64,000 nucleotides of DNA from contig JBBDHG010000019.1 in assembly GCA_037951165.1 (NCBI GenBank), forward strand, positions 5,418,001-5,482,000, read 5' to 3'. The notes under the pieces are model-generated. The model saw nothing but the letters and a program-made list of their open reading frames with translations. It was not told the DNA's origin and did no database searches. Below are positions 11,001 to 23,425 of the stretch, one piece after another (position 1 is the first letter of the stretch; each line of letters begins with the position of its first letter). A program made the position numbers and the translations under genes. Source of the stretch: Lophius americanus (taxonomy: Eukaryota; Chordata; Actinopteri; Lophiiformes; Lophiidae).

Positions 11001-13800
11001 TCCTAACGTTTCCCATTCTTCCCTCTCACCGTGATTTTCTAGATATAAACACACGTAGCCTTCAATTAAACAGACGCAGCTCCTGTATGTGTCCGTGTGT
11101 GGGTGTTCACATATACATATATGTTGCTTCTCTGCAGACATTTCTCAGAGATACGAGTTCACCCCATCAAAATACATGAGATCTTACTTTGATTTTAGCA
11201 GCAAACCGATGAGATGCATTTATCTTTAGGGCGAGGGATTAATGAAAACGACACTTGCACATATTCCTGTAAAAGATAAACCCAAGTCACTTATCTCACC
11301 TCACTTGCAGACAATCTCTCTGTAATACCCCTCAAGCTGCTCCCTTGTTGCTCCAGGGTCTATATTTGAACGTGTTGCTTCAAAGATTTTTTTTTTTTTT
11401 TGCAATCTGATTTTGTTTCAACACATCAAAAGAGAGATTTGTCTGTGAATGTTATCCTGGGAATTAGCACCCTCGCATCATTCCTCTCTTATCGCTGTTG
11501 GGATCCTCTCTGCGGACCGGCTAAATCTCAACTGTGGGTTTTTGGTGAGGTTTTTCATGTCTCTGAGAAATACTGTGGGCGATAAAAGGGCAAAGCGATT
11601 TCCTTTGAGTCCGTAAAGGAACCTTCTACCGTACCCACCATTTCTGCACATCTGGATGGAGATCAAAAAACTTGTATGTGATGAGATATTACAAGGAGGA
11701 GGGAGTCAAAAAGGTGGAGTATGACATGGTGGAAATGGCCGGTCTTTGCAAATGTTAATAAATTATTTCAAAGTAGCTCCATTCAACTGAATTCAGACAC
11801 CGATAACATGAGAGGGCACTGCCCATCTTAGAAAGAGGGAAAGAGAGATTATGTGTGCTCTAAGCGAAGTTAGGTCAAGAACCAGATGCCGAATTGAGGC
11901 TTTGTAGCTCTTTTTCTGATGCACCATCCCCTTCCACCCTCTCACTCTCTCTACACAATTGATCAAGACATAGTGCCACCCTTCTCCAGTTTGGATCCCC
12001 TCAAGATTTTTGCCCATTAAATGACAGTTTTATCCTTGGAATTTAACCCATGCTTTTGTTCATCCACGCAGCTCTTTTGGAAAAGAACCTTGAAATGAGG
12101 GTAGTTGTGTCTTGGAGCTATATATATATATGGTATGCAATGGTGAGGATTGATGAGGATTAACAAATACTTTAAATTCAGGTGTATCTAATGGAATATA
12201 CTATTCATAATTATGTTTATTTAGTATATAATCAGCTGAAAGTAGAAATAATTCTTTAATGTTTGCTTTTGGAAAAATGTCTCTAATTCTCCCCAGAGAC
12301 TCTGATTTTGATGAAGGCCACCATGCTCAGCTTTGTACGTTTGCCTGAATGGACAAAGGAACCCTGGCTCCAGTGAGGGAATCTTCACATTTGGAAGTTG
12401 TGGTGGAAAGTATTTTGTATCTTGAAAAATAGAGGATTATATTTATTATTTAGCGCAATAAAAACAACACAGCGTCAAGCCTCGCTGAGAAAGCAAACAT
12501 GAAGACCTGACTCATGAAACCAATAGCATGGACCATGGTGGGGCCCACATGTTCCGCCCAGGGGAATTCAATATTCAACTCAACGGTCGACCATCATCTG
12601 CACAGTGCAAGGTGTTCATCCCCTTCTGGTCTAATTTTCTCCGTAATGTGTGTGAGGTAAGTGGCTGTAGGAGGCTGACGTCTTTGACTGCGAGCTTTAC
12701 AGCGCTCTCGGACCTTGCTGTATCCGGGAACCAAGTGTTCCCTCTATTCCCAGGAAGCGATCTCTCACTTCTGTCCTCAACACACCAAAGTCTATATGAA
12801 GACGCCTTTACCCGTAAACTGCAATGAAATTTTATACTAATATGACTAGAAGTTAAGTTTTGCTCAAACAAATCCTATAGAAATGTCTCTCATGGTGTTT
12901 ATTCCTATACATTCAGTACATTTTGAGTCTGTAATGTTTCACTGTCACTTCAATAAAGAAGTTTGAATCAATACTGGAACTTTTAGAATCTATTCCCATT
13001 ATGTTGAGACCAATTCTAACTTGACTGAACAATTTGCACCCACGCAGCACTTGGGTGCCAATTTGGAGATGCACAGCTTTTCCTTGGCATAATTCTATAA
13101 AAAGTTCAATAATAATGATGAAGAAATACTGTATACTGTGATTACCTTGATGTTTTATGAGATGGTTATCATATGGTGAAAATCAAAGCCCGAGGTGAAG
13201 TCTCATCTGACCTTCTGACTGTAGATCTGAGATTAAAAACATTTGCCTATAAGTTGGATCAGTTGCAGAGTCTTGACAGTGACTTAAAAATTACAAAACT
13301 GGGGGTAGAACTGTAAAAGAAACTCTTTCAAAAAGAAGAATCGATAGAAATTACTGCATTCGACGCCCAATTACCTCAGCTGTCCTTGACCGAAGCGGAA
13401 TGTCTTAAACTTTAAAACAATTCTCATTTAGAGCAAAATTCATTTCATTAAATCAATAATATAATAGTGAACTCTATGTTACCCTGCCACTGTGAGTGAG
13501 TGAGTTTCTGTGTGTGTGTGTGTGTGTGTTTGTGTGTGTGTGTTTGTGTGTGTGGGAGGACTCATATATAAAAAAGAAGCATTCTCTTTCCTCTCAGCAT
13601 CCTGACTAAGCCGGTGGGAAGGGCCTGCGGCGGCCCTTCTGTGTATTCTACAGGGGTTCAGGATAAGAGTTTGAAAAGACAGTCAAGTTGAAAGCGCACA
13701 CAACTTTTGCTGTATGTGAAGTGATAAAGCTTCTCCCCAGCTGAGTAACCTTTCCTCTTTTTCTCCTGTCTTTTTCATTCCCTATATCCCGTCTTTTTAG
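8047..13800 (+). other. nrg3: last intron of nrg3
   Basis: The intron starts gtgagg and ends with a long pyrimidine tract and gtctttttag. It is mostly single-copy AT-rich DNA. I see a 9170-9460 stretch with loosely repeated tgtcccctggttgg-like motifs and an imperfect TG tract at 13509-13555. Open frames around 12.5-12.9 kb on both strands lack any recognisable product or a paired set of splice sites. Confidence 0.75.
13509..13555 (+). repeat. TG microsatellite
   Basis: TG dinucleotides interrupted by two TTTG units, about 250 bases before the last nrg3 exon and within its intron. Confidence 0.95.
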
Positions 13801-14407
13801 CCGCCAAATGCAGGGAGACATCCCAGGGGACGACAACAGACAACAAGCCTTCCTCCATATGCAAACTCCTGTTTCCATGTCGCCTGAGCTCAGCGAACCA
13901 AATCCCAACACCCAGAGCCTGCGCAGGCCCGGGCGACGCCACAGCCACTCCCCAGCGCCACCGTTCCGCTCCGGCTCCATCCCTATCATCCCCTCCATCC
14001 AGAGTCACAATGACAATGAAGTGTCTTGTATGCAAACCAGTGTCAGCCCAACCACCACAGTGATGTCACTTACCTGCAAGGAAGAAAGGAGGAAGAACCT
14101 TGCACACTCCACATTGTCCTCTTCTTTCTGCTCATCCGTCATTGGCCAGCCACAGGATGAGGTGGCGCTGCTGCTAGAGGAGGCGCAGGAGCAGCTCAAG
14201 GCGCTGGCATTGGCTCACAGGAAGCAGGAAGACGGTGGATATGGCAACAGCAGTTTCACATCTGCGCTGGTGGAGGCCAGAGAAAGTATTTGCTTCCTGA
14301 ACCTTAATGGAGGAAGCGCTGGGGGGCTGAGCTGTAGCGGACCCACACAGACCCAGTTACTCAGCTCCAGCCTATCACACAGAGACCAGGGCCTAATCAG
14401 CCAATGA
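13801..14407 (+). CDS. nrg3: neuregulin 3, last coding exon with stop codon
   Basis: The exon begins after a textbook acceptor (ccgtctttttag). Its first base completes the Gly codon from the previous exon. It then gives RQ, the 199 residues that start at the Met at 13808, and a TGA at 14405-14407. Counting from that Met, IPIIPS is at residues 58-63, then a cysteine/methionine pair at 74-75 and DEVALLLEEAQEQLKAL at 117-133. Mammalian NRG3 ends with the same order: VPIIPS, a Cys-Leu-Gln-Met run, then an acidic LLxxxQEQ helix about 60-70 residues from the C-terminus. The serine/proline-rich RRHSHSPAPP stretch (43-52) is fish-specific as far as I recall. The mammalian WCVERPLDL segment is missing. 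Codon use is GC-rich, unlike the AT-rich surroundings, and the final residues GLISQ differ from mammals. It is probably one of the duplicated fish nrg3 copies. Confidence 0.97.
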
Positions 14408-14493
14408 GAGGAAGTTCACTCACGGTTTGACAGCCTCTGACTGACTCTGGGGTTCTGCAACCGTCGGACCCAAATGGACATGCTGAATCAAAA

Positions 14494-14499
14494 AATAAA
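14494..14499 (+). promoter_or_regulatory. Possible proximal polyadenylation signal of nrg3
   Basis: AATAAA, 87 bases after the stop codon, inside an A-rich run. The hexamer alone is weak evidence. Confidence 0.3.
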
Positions 14500-15119
14500 A
14501 AATGTAATATTATTGAAATCTTGAAAATGTGCTGGTGATATGCATACTGTGTGGTTACAAACACTTCTTGAGTGGTCGCCTTTACACTGACCGACAGTAT
14601 GGAAAAGGAAAGAAAATAATTTACATGCATTTATTAACAAAACAAGACAAAACACTTCTACTTAGACAAAAAGAAACCAAATAGTCTGTCAAATCCATGG
14701 TGTTTTTAATTGTAAAAAGAATATATAAAAATATATAAATATATATAATATAAATATATGGAATTCAAAAAGTGACCAAGTACAAAGTTGAAGAACAAAG
14801 GAATGATGAATCTATTTTTTCTTTCTTTACTTTTCTTATTGTTTTATTTCTTTTTTATTAACTATTATGTCACATTACGGTTCTTGCTCAGTTCTACCTG
14901 AAGAACTTCATCAATGTTTTTCGTCACACGTCCAGGAGCTGATTCTGTGAAGAATAGAAAATGGCCAATGAGGAAGGAGCATCCAAACTAATTCCGCTGC
15001 CCCCATCTTGCCTTGTCGACCCAGCCAAGAATTACGGTCCAGCTCTCTGTGGCTACCAACACCACATTGAGGATTTATTACACTGATCAAAAGCTCCCTG
15101 GCTGCAAGTGTCTGTTAGG

Positions 15120-15312
<193 letters not shown>

Positions 15313-15709
15313 GCATCCATGTAAGTGCGCTGACATGCATCAAGAGTGAAGAGGGAGAATGAAGAAATAACTTGTACAGTTGTTCCAATTTGGAGGGAAG
15401 ATTGGTCAAGACACCCCAGATGCTGCCTCCCTCCGGCCAGCGTTTCAAACCAATCTAGATATGTTGGGTTTTTTTTGTTACAAATAATATTTTCACACTC
15501 AGATGTGCACACACACTCACCTGTGCACTATTTTTCATTACTGGATGAATGGACAGAAAGACGGAAAAGAAGGGACCGAGGGCTGAGGATTTCCAACAGT
15601 GACATTTTTTTCTGTTGATTAGTTTTGCATTTTTTGGTTAATGTTGAACAATGCTGTTTTCTGGGATAGATGGAAAGAGAAACCACGTGTTGTGGGTATT
15701 AAAACAAGA

Positions 15710-15715
15710 AATAAA
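15710..15715 (+). promoter_or_regulatory. Possible distal polyadenylation signal of nrg3
   Basis: AATAAA about 1.3 kb after the stop codon. It would give a 3' UTR that includes the TG tract. Confidence 0.3.
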
Positions 15716-15720
15716 TGTCT

Positions 15721-18625
15721 CTATGTTGTATCCTATGAATCGGAAGCTTTTCAATCTCTGTATGACGTTACAGCCAAATGTTTCTGGTGACAAAATGTTT
15801 AAAAAATGGTTGCAATTCTGGTAAAGATTTTTTTGAAACAACAGCTTTGTTTTGGTTAATTACTTGGTAGACATTTTTACCCCTTGAAGGCTCCCTGTTC
15901 AAATATGCATGCTGGGGAAGATGAGTCAGGTTCACATTGATACAGGTAGCCCTACGTATCTGTTGGCCTTTTCACTGATCACTTAATCCAAGCGGGCTAG
16001 AACAGAGCGAACAGGAAGTTTTTTATCCTACTGATAAGAGTAGCTGATAGTTAAGACCACAATGAAAACTAATTAACCCTCTATTGCATGCATTACTATT
16101 AATTTACTTTGGACTTCAGTGTCCCCAAGGGGAAAATCGTTTCGACAGCACTGTACATGTCAGATCACACATTAAGCACACAGGGGTCAGAAGTATAACA
16201 ACAACAACAACAACAAAAACAGCAATGTTGAGTTAGTAATATGTAAATTGCTCAAATAATGGACATTTTTTTATGACCAAACAGGGTTAGTTTGTGAAAT
16301 TTTGCCACATGGCAGCAATACAAGACTTGTGAAAAGTACAATAAGATGTTTTTTTTATTAATACATCATTTCAAAACCTGATTTCTTTTTTAAATCGAGA
16401 TAAAGCTAATACAAATTATATAAGGGGGAATTTGAAAATTAATATTTACCCAGTTAAGTTAACATAACTTAAATTGCTATTTGGTAGTAATAACATAGTA
16501 ATAAGATACACCTGTAATAAAAGATGGGAACAGTGTTTGATCAAAAACCAATCTATTTCCCATTTCAAATAAAATGATGTGTGTTTGTCCTATCAAAATA
16601 AAAGCCCCACTTTCCAAAACTAAACAGTAAAATGTGGACTTCACATTACAGCCTCTTGGTAAAATTGTTACTAAAACTTAACTAAACTAAAAAGTAAAGT
16701 TACTATGTGGAAACACCAGGCAATAGAGGGTTAATTTTTGGTTTCATTTCAAAATGAAAATCAATTTAAAACAAAATATTGATAATGACATATCCAAAAC
16801 TCCAAAACACAAACGTTTCCGTTCATATCCCTTTGTAGGAAACATCTCTTCCTTTGAGGATCAAAGACAACATTGAGGAACAACATCTTTTTAAGAGCAG
16901 CTGCATAATTTCCATATAATGGTATTATGGAAGGAGAATTACAAAACTGAAGGGTAAAGATTGCCTTGCTGCTGAGTGATTTTACCAATATGGCGACGAT
17001 TATGGTTTTGAATTATAAATTCATGTACATCGTATACCACTGGGAGAAAATAAATGAACAAGGAGTCTGCTTTTCAGGAAGAAAAAATGCAACATGTGAA
17101 TATGGATGTGTTGATGTCCATTCAAACTCTTGTAAACTCAAATGGATCTTTGAAATAAATTTGTTTGAAATACTTAGAAAATGTTTGATCTGCGAAGAAA
17201 GCTTAGAATAGGCAGAAGTTGCACCGATTTTTTGTTTGATCCTCTTTTAGTCCCGTTTCATATAAAATGGTTTTAAAAGTTTGCTTTCAAAGGTTTATCA
17301 TTGGACCCCACTTTAAACAGGAGGGATGACTTCAAGATTTTTATGTTTTTTGATATGAAATAAGTCAAAGCAGCCCTCCCTCAAGCTTTGTAAATGTGCC
17401 ATCCTCTTAAAAATCTTCTTTCCACCAACTTTCCTTGGCGTGCTCCTTTCATCGCACATTCCTCAGTGCATGATTGACACTGATCAGTTCAGAAAGGTGT
17501 CTGTCAATAATTCATGTTCACAGTACCTAAGAATTCGGAGTCTCACAGGTGCTGATCATCCAGAACTTTAGCCATTCAGCTCTACAAATGAATGGTAAGG
17601 CTAAATCTTATTCAACATACACCGTCACACAATAATCAGCCCCCATTTTGCTTTCCCTCATTTTTTAAAAGTTATTATTTGTTGGAGGACTGAATTGCTC
17701 TGCCAATTTCGTCCATACAACAAACTTTTCTAGTTTTGATTATTATCATGAAGTCCATAATGTCCACACCAGAACAATCACTGGTGACTTTTGGAGGTTG
17801 ATGTGCTTCTGTGCAAATATGCATTGCAAAAAAATGTGAATTTGTTTGTTTGATGAACTGTAATCAGTGTATGAGCTTCACAGATAAAAGTCTGCAAGCA
17901 TTGCCTGGATTTGTTTTCTTATCTGAGATGACCCTTGTAAATATTCATCGACTGCATGGTTTCACAACATTCACAAAATATATTTTTTTTCAAAAAGCCT
18001 CCCAGAGCACCTGTGTGCAAACATATCAAAGCCGGATGCAAATAAGGCCTTTTTAAACTGACAGTCCTGTAAGATTGATGACTGCGTCTTGAAGAACCTG
18101 TAGTGGCGTGCGGATGCATCAGCACAATGCACATCAGAGCATCAGCAATTATCCAACAGAAGAGAGGACAAACTAATGCAGGTGTCTTTGCTTTCCACTC
18201 TAATAATCACTTTAAGATGGTCTTAAGTGTGGCAGTAATTGATCACTGCACAGCTCAATATCCTGCTGGTGTAATATAATCATACGAAGCAGAGGAGGGA
18301 GAAACCAGGGAGTGCATTTGATTATGAAGACCACAATGGTTTCTCTTTTTCATTATTCACACATTTAGATTGCATTTCTGCCTCCCTTAGTCGTTATCAA
18401 AAGTGTATTTAAAGTATTATGAGGTTTGTGAGTGTGTGTGTGTGCATGTGTTTACGATGTTTGTGTGCAAGTGGAAGTAAATATGAAATTATTTGGTTTC
18501 CACTTACATTCTCAAAATAGATTTGAGCATTAGTAGTGCTCAGGATCATTAATACACAGGTGAAAATCAGAAGAATATAATAATAAAACATTTGGAGGCA
18601 ACGGAGAAAGCATGGCTTTGTTTCC
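15721..18625. other. Intergenic DNA, little recognisable
   Basis: AT-rich DNA with a short (CAA)n stretch near 16195-16220. Just before it (16120-16185) is a fragment with tccccaaggggaaaatcg, a phrase common in fish repeats. No exon or RNA gene seen. Confidence 0.55.
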
Positions 18626-18629
18626 AAGC

Positions 18630-18800
18630 AGGGCCGTCCTTCTCCAGCTGGAGATCCTGCAGTGGTCTGGCGTCAGATGAGATAATGGATCCCTCCAGTG
18701 AGTTCTGCATCTGACCCAGGCTCTCCTCCCTGCTGGACATGTGTGTAAAACCTCCAAAAGGAGGCGCCCTGGAGGCATCCTAATCAGATGCCCAAACTAT
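18630..18800 (-). mobile_element. Rex-type LINE 3' fragment
   Basis: Read on the - strand it resembles the end of a fish Rex3-like LINE reading frame: gatgcctccagggcgcctcc, acatgtccagcagggagg, then a block matching the Arg-rich region. It is short and non-functional. Confidence 0.5.
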
Positions 18801-18950
18801 CTCTACTGCCTCATCTCTGGTCACTTTCAAGAAACACCTCAAACACCACCTGTTACCCAAGGCCGATAACCTCAGCCAACTCACCACCGACTTTTTATTT
18901 CAGCTCTTCTCCCTATTGTTGGTCTTTTGAAAGGCGCAATATAAATTGCA

Positions 18951-19002
<52 letters not shown>

Positions 19003-19005
19003 CAC
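18801..19005 (+). mobile_element. L2-type LINE 3' end with TTA tail
   Basis: Tail of a LINE reading frame (a TFKKHL-like stretch near ctttcaagaaacacctc), then ggcgcaatataaattgcag and a (TTA)n tail at 18951-19001. The order of coding end, short UTR and 3-base microsatellite is typical of this LINE group. It abuts the Rex-type fragment in the opposite orientation. Confidence 0.6.
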
Positions 19006-19814
19006 TGGAATTTTTTGACACAAAAGGGCTACTCCAAACCACCACATCATGTCACTAAGGCTGAGCCCAGTTACCCTCCAAAGAAAGCTCATCTTAGCAC
19101 CTTGTATCCATGATCGCATTCCTTCCGTCACTACCAAGAGCTCTTGGCTATACTTGAAGGTCAATAAATACCTTTTGTGTTACAGCTTAGCTCCTTCTTC
19201 ACCATGACAGACCCAAACGATGGCTGCATTACTGCTGATGCTCACCAAAGCACCTGACCACCAATGCTCCATTTCATGCCGGTATAAATGCCGACTGCAG
19301 AGGGTTAAAGGTTGTCATCTAAGGCAGCAACTGACCTCCTACCTCCCGCAATCAGCAGTTCTCCTAATCCTGGTGAGTTGCGCACGCTGTCGGTCATTAA
19401 AGATGCTTGACACTCGGCTCCGAACCGTTCCGCAAATTCAAAAACATCGATGTGAAAACAGAAGTTAAAAACAGCAAACATGCTGTTCTTTGACGATTCA
19501 TAGTTCATTACTAATGCATAAACATTGTTTTCAATCTTCTCTGCGATGAAGATTATCCATGATGAAAGAGGGGCTTTTTCACCGTAAACCATCAAGATCA
19601 ATCCGATATTACAATCTGAAGTGTGACAATGTTTTAAGTGTTATCAAAACCGCCCAAAATCCATTTACATAAAATTATTTCAGTCATACAACTCATTAGT
19701 GAAATGTTTATTACATCGATATGACCTGATAATCTTTTAATCCCTCTCAACTTGCAGAAAGAACCTGGTGATTGCCATTTGTTAGGTAAGACAGCAAAGG
19801 TGTATCCCTGAAAG

Positions 19815-19864
<50 letters not shown>

Positions 19865-19865
19865 C
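19815..19865. repeat. TA microsatellite
   Basis: Alternating TA with a few TATAAA/TTTATA breaks. Confidence 0.95.
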
Positions 19866-19934
19866 AAGACAATCCCCTTAAGTCAATCCATGTACACCAA
19901 ATTTGGACTAATTCCAACCAACAGCTAGGAAGTT
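19866..19934 (+). repeat. TATATCCCC-ended repeat family, copy 4, left piece
   Basis: It contains accaaatttggactaatt and is interrupted after gctaggaagtt by the repeat at 19935-20292. It continues at 20293. Confidence 0.8.
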
Positions 19935-20292
19935 CATTCATTCATTCATTATCTACCGCTTATCCTGTTCAGGGTCACGGGGGGCTGGAGCCTATCCCAG
20001 CTAACATTGGGCGAGAGGCAGTGTACACCCTGGACAAGTCACCAGTTCATGGCAGGGCAGACACACATAGAGCCCCACAACCGCACACACTTGGGCAATT
20101 TTGTGTCACCAATATCACATGTTTTTGGACTGTGGGAGGAATCCTGAGTTCCTGGAGAGAACCCACGCAGACACAGGGAGAACATGCAAACTCCACACAG
20201 AAAGGCCAGCAGATGTGGATTTTAACCTGATACCTTCTTGCTGTGAGGCAGCATCGCTAACCACTGCGCCACCGTGCCACCGCGCCGCCCCG
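19935..20292 (+). repeat. Common fish dispersed repeat, near full length
   Basis: It starts with (CATT)n, then gggctggagcctatcccagc, gtttttggactgtgggagg, acatgcaaactccacacag and cttcttgctgtgaggcagc, and ends in accactgcgccaccgtgcc. This is an abundant unit in many fish genomes, and I do not assign its class. An 11-base near-duplicate (gctaggaagtt at 19924-19934, gctacgaagtt at 20293-20303) flanks it and looks like a target-site duplication. Confidence 0.85.
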
Positions 20293-20660
20293 GCTACGAA
20301 GTTATGTTTGGAATATACAAGAAAGATCCCTCAAGCCAATTGATAGCAACTCAATTTAGTCCACATTTGGACCAAATTAGACCGTTGGTTGTGTAATTAT
20401 GGCCGGAAAACTGTTGGAGAAGTACAAGATGCCAAATGAAGGAGAAATATGCACCTGATCTTTCCCAAAATAAATGCAGTTCTTCCTCGCACTAAGATTT
20501 GTGAGGATATAAAATTGAAAAAATAATATATAATGTAATGATATGAAAATAATCCATGAAATTCCAAAAAGTTTTTGAGTTATTGCGTTAACATGAAAGA
20601 TGTGCTGTGAACGTGGCAATGGCAATTCCATAATATTCCCCGACTTTTCGGGGATATAAA
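20293..20660 (+). repeat. TATATCCCC-ended repeat family, copy 4, right piece
   Basis: It contains tatggccggaaaactgttgg, cagttcttcctcgcacta and gagttattgcgttaac, and ends with gacttttcggggatataa, a perfect family right end. Confidence 0.88.
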
Positions 20661-21988
20661 TAGAATCAAAGAAGATGTACTACATTTATTTTTTTTAATT
20701 AGCTCTTGATGATAGCCTAAAACAAATGAATGCAGTTAACGTGAATTATCTTATCCTTTCACAGAGTGAGTGTGTGAGTTTGTGTTTGCAGTTGTGCATT
20801 TCTGCAATTTTCAACACAATTCCACCATCTGCCTGAACTCTCACTTCTCTTCCCAAACCGCAGAGGCCCCACTGCAGCTTGGCCTCTTCCTGTAGTCAGT
20901 GTAGTGGCAAGAAGTCAGTCCAGCTTTGTGTGTGTGTGTGAGGGTGTCCTTGCATATGTATGTGTGTGTTTGTAGAAGACTGACAGAAGGGAATAGAGGT
21001 GAGACCATCAGGCCAGAGAGATAAGAGCTACTGCCTGATCTTTCAAAGGCGCTGGACTGCGAGGCAGGACCTCATCTGAACCCTGCCAGTTCAATATCAG
21101 TGAGCCAAGATAATACGAGCATTCGTCTGCAATTTTTTGTGGGCATGCTTGTGCACCAACATGTCATTCTTTTCCATTTTGTGTCTTCACACAAACCCCT
21201 GTAGCTTGAGCAGCTACACATGGATAACAAAGATGCAAATAAACAGCTACAGTGCTTTGCTTTCAAAGATTCTCTGCAATACAACTGAAATAGGGTGAGA
21301 CAAAAGATAAGAAAATTAAACGGGATGGTAAACTGTTTCTTGGCAATTCAGGCTTTTTCCATTTGAAAAAGGTAGGCCATTGAAATGTTTGTTTGTATGT
21401 TTACCTATACCATACTGTCCTCAAGTCAAACTTACGTCTTCTATCACAAAGCACACCAATTCTGAGCATTACCTTTGCAGAATCTTTTATTCCCAGTTAT
21501 TAATAAACTGAAGAATGATATAAATCTCTGCAGAGAGTGTTGCTGCAGTACATCAACCTACAGACTCCAAGTATAATGAGAAAAAAATAAGGAGAAAACG
21601 TCCACCTCCCACACGTGTGCATGGAGCGCTGAGACTAGCCTGTCGTTCAAGATAGACTGTTCTCTGTTTTCTTTTAATTTGCAGGATTAATTTGCTGGTG
21701 CCAGGTTTTGCCCCAAGAAAATGCCACTAAATCTCACACGCTTTTAGGTACAAAACAGCCCATAATGAGTGGTTGCAGAACAGAGTGTTGGTTGCACTGT
21801 AAAACACTGCTGGCATTAAATTGGAATGAGAGCATGTGTGCCGCACAACAATTATGGAATCTTAAAATACTGTGTGAGGCAAAATGTGTCAAGTGGGTAC
21901 GTTTTCTGAGAAAGCCAAGCGAGGAACTTTAACAGGGTCATATACAGCCATCCGGATGTAAGACATCCACACAAGGTGGAACAGAATG
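20661..21988. other. Intergenic DNA, no recognisable feature
   Basis: Includes a short TG-rich patch near 20925-20970. No repeat family or exon that I can support. Confidence 0.55.
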
Positions 21989-22179
21989 AAGAACCTGCCT
22001 AATATTATACAGGTCCCCGTTTTGCCACCAAAACAGCTCTGTGACACATAAACTTCAGGAAATATGTTCACTTACCTCCTCATATATCCCACCCAGTGAC
22101 CGGAAAAAGAATGACAAGCCAATCAATGTTATTTTGGCATCACCTGTCAGTGGTTATAATGTTATGGCTCATCAGGTAT
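21989..22179 (-). mobile_element. Tc1-like deletion derivative
   Basis: One side has ctgcctaatattatacagg and gccaccaaaacagctctg. The other has tcatatatcccacccagtg and the terminal repeat ggttataatgttatggctc. The transposase centre is missing. Confidence 0.75.
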
Positions 22180-22651
22180 TTGATCTTGCCAAGCTTGGAA
22201 GAATTTTCAAATTGAATACCACCATCTTTCTTGTCCCTCCCGGCAGCTCCTCGCTTGGCTAGTAGTGGAGCCAGCAACCAGACACTTGTCAGAGTTGATT
22301 TGATGTGAGTTAGAAGTCTGTGAGCCCAAAACACAAGGTTACAAGATTCCTCCTCTGTGCCAGACCCTGACATTTTAATGCACCTGTCTTTTACAAGTTC
22401 CTCACTTTAACCAACACAGACAGAATATGGCTCACTAGCCTGGACCAAATCAAAGTACACGAAAACAGATCAGATTAACAGAAAGAAAGATTTACAACGG
22501 TAATCCTGCTCCAATTGCTGCAAGACAAGCAGGAACAGTCAGCACAAGAAGAACTAAACATTTCTAGCAGCTAAATCAACTCAGAGTGGCAAACACCCAA
22601 TTAAAGGGGTCAAATCAATGAGACAAACAGGCCTAAGTTCCCCTCTAGTGT

Positions 22652-22691
22652 TGTTAATAATAATAACAATAATAATACATTTAATTTATAA
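22652..22691 (-). repeat. L2-type LINE 3' tail
   Basis: A TAA-rich tract followed by tacatttaatttataac, the same end as the LINE at 26446. Only the tail is left. Confidence 0.55.
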
Positions 22692-22722
22692 CTGCTGGGG
22701 AGAGGGACATCTGGAGCTCCAC
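22692..22722 (+). repeat. Short Rex-type LINE fragment
   Basis: gctggggagagggacatctg, the same phrase that is found reversed at 22855-22960. Confidence 0.4.
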
Positions 22723-22844
22723 TTCTTGTTCACTCAAGAAGTGCATTAATATCAGTTTTGAATAGCCTTTAAGCTTTTCCATGTAATGACTCCTACTCTA
22801 AAGGTAAGATAGCGCATCATTTCATTCCAATCTATATTCTTCCA

Positions 22845-22965
22845 AGCAGGGTATTCCAGATGTCCCTCTCCCCAGCAATGCTCTCTGGCCCAACCCAGGA
22901 GATTCTGAGGCATTCCCAATGCTTATCTCTGTAGTCCCTGGTCTGGAAACAAGGAAAAACTTTCA
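22845..22965 (-). mobile_element. Rex-type LINE 3' fragment
   Basis: On the - strand it gives a short peptide like the C-terminal end of fish Rex3 polyprotein (a HWECL..., then AGERDIW... layout), and the frame runs on briefly. It has no enzymatic part. Confidence 0.5.
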
Positions 22966-23084
22966 AGACAGCTAACATTAATGTGTGAAAAACAGTTGCA
23001 AGACATCCAACAGTGTTTTCAATTAATAAAAAGCTCCCTCTAGTGAGTAGAACCTGAAATTGTAGAAGAAAACACGATGCAAGC

Positions 23085-23425
23085 ACTAAGGTGTACTTGG
23101 ATATAAAATTTTAATATAAATGATGAAACTTATTTGCTTTTCAGTGCATATTTACCAAATTTGGGCTAAAATTGATTAGGATGTTTTGTCTGAAAATCAA
23201 AGAAAAAAAAAGAACGGTTTTTGGTAAAAAGCTGCCCCTGGTGAACGAAATATGAACTATTAAAGTTAAAAATGATAGATACAAGACAGATTCATTTGCA
23301 CCAAATTTGGACTAAAACGGCCCGAAGATTGAGAAACTACGGCCCCGAAAATCAATTTCGTTTTACCTCCTAAACACCAAAAACAATGCCAAATCCATAT
23401 GCAGAATGAGACATCTGCTGTGGCA
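23085..23425 (+). repeat. TATATCCCC-ended repeat family, copy 5
   Basis: Two half-units, each with an accaaatttggnctaaa phrase (near 23155 and 23301). Both ends are missing. Confidence 0.75.

Noticed and set aside
12528..12871. Open frames of about 98 codons on both strands, with a gtaagt donor-like site near 12656
   Set aside because: No matching acceptor or product. Two opposite open frames in one place argue for chance.
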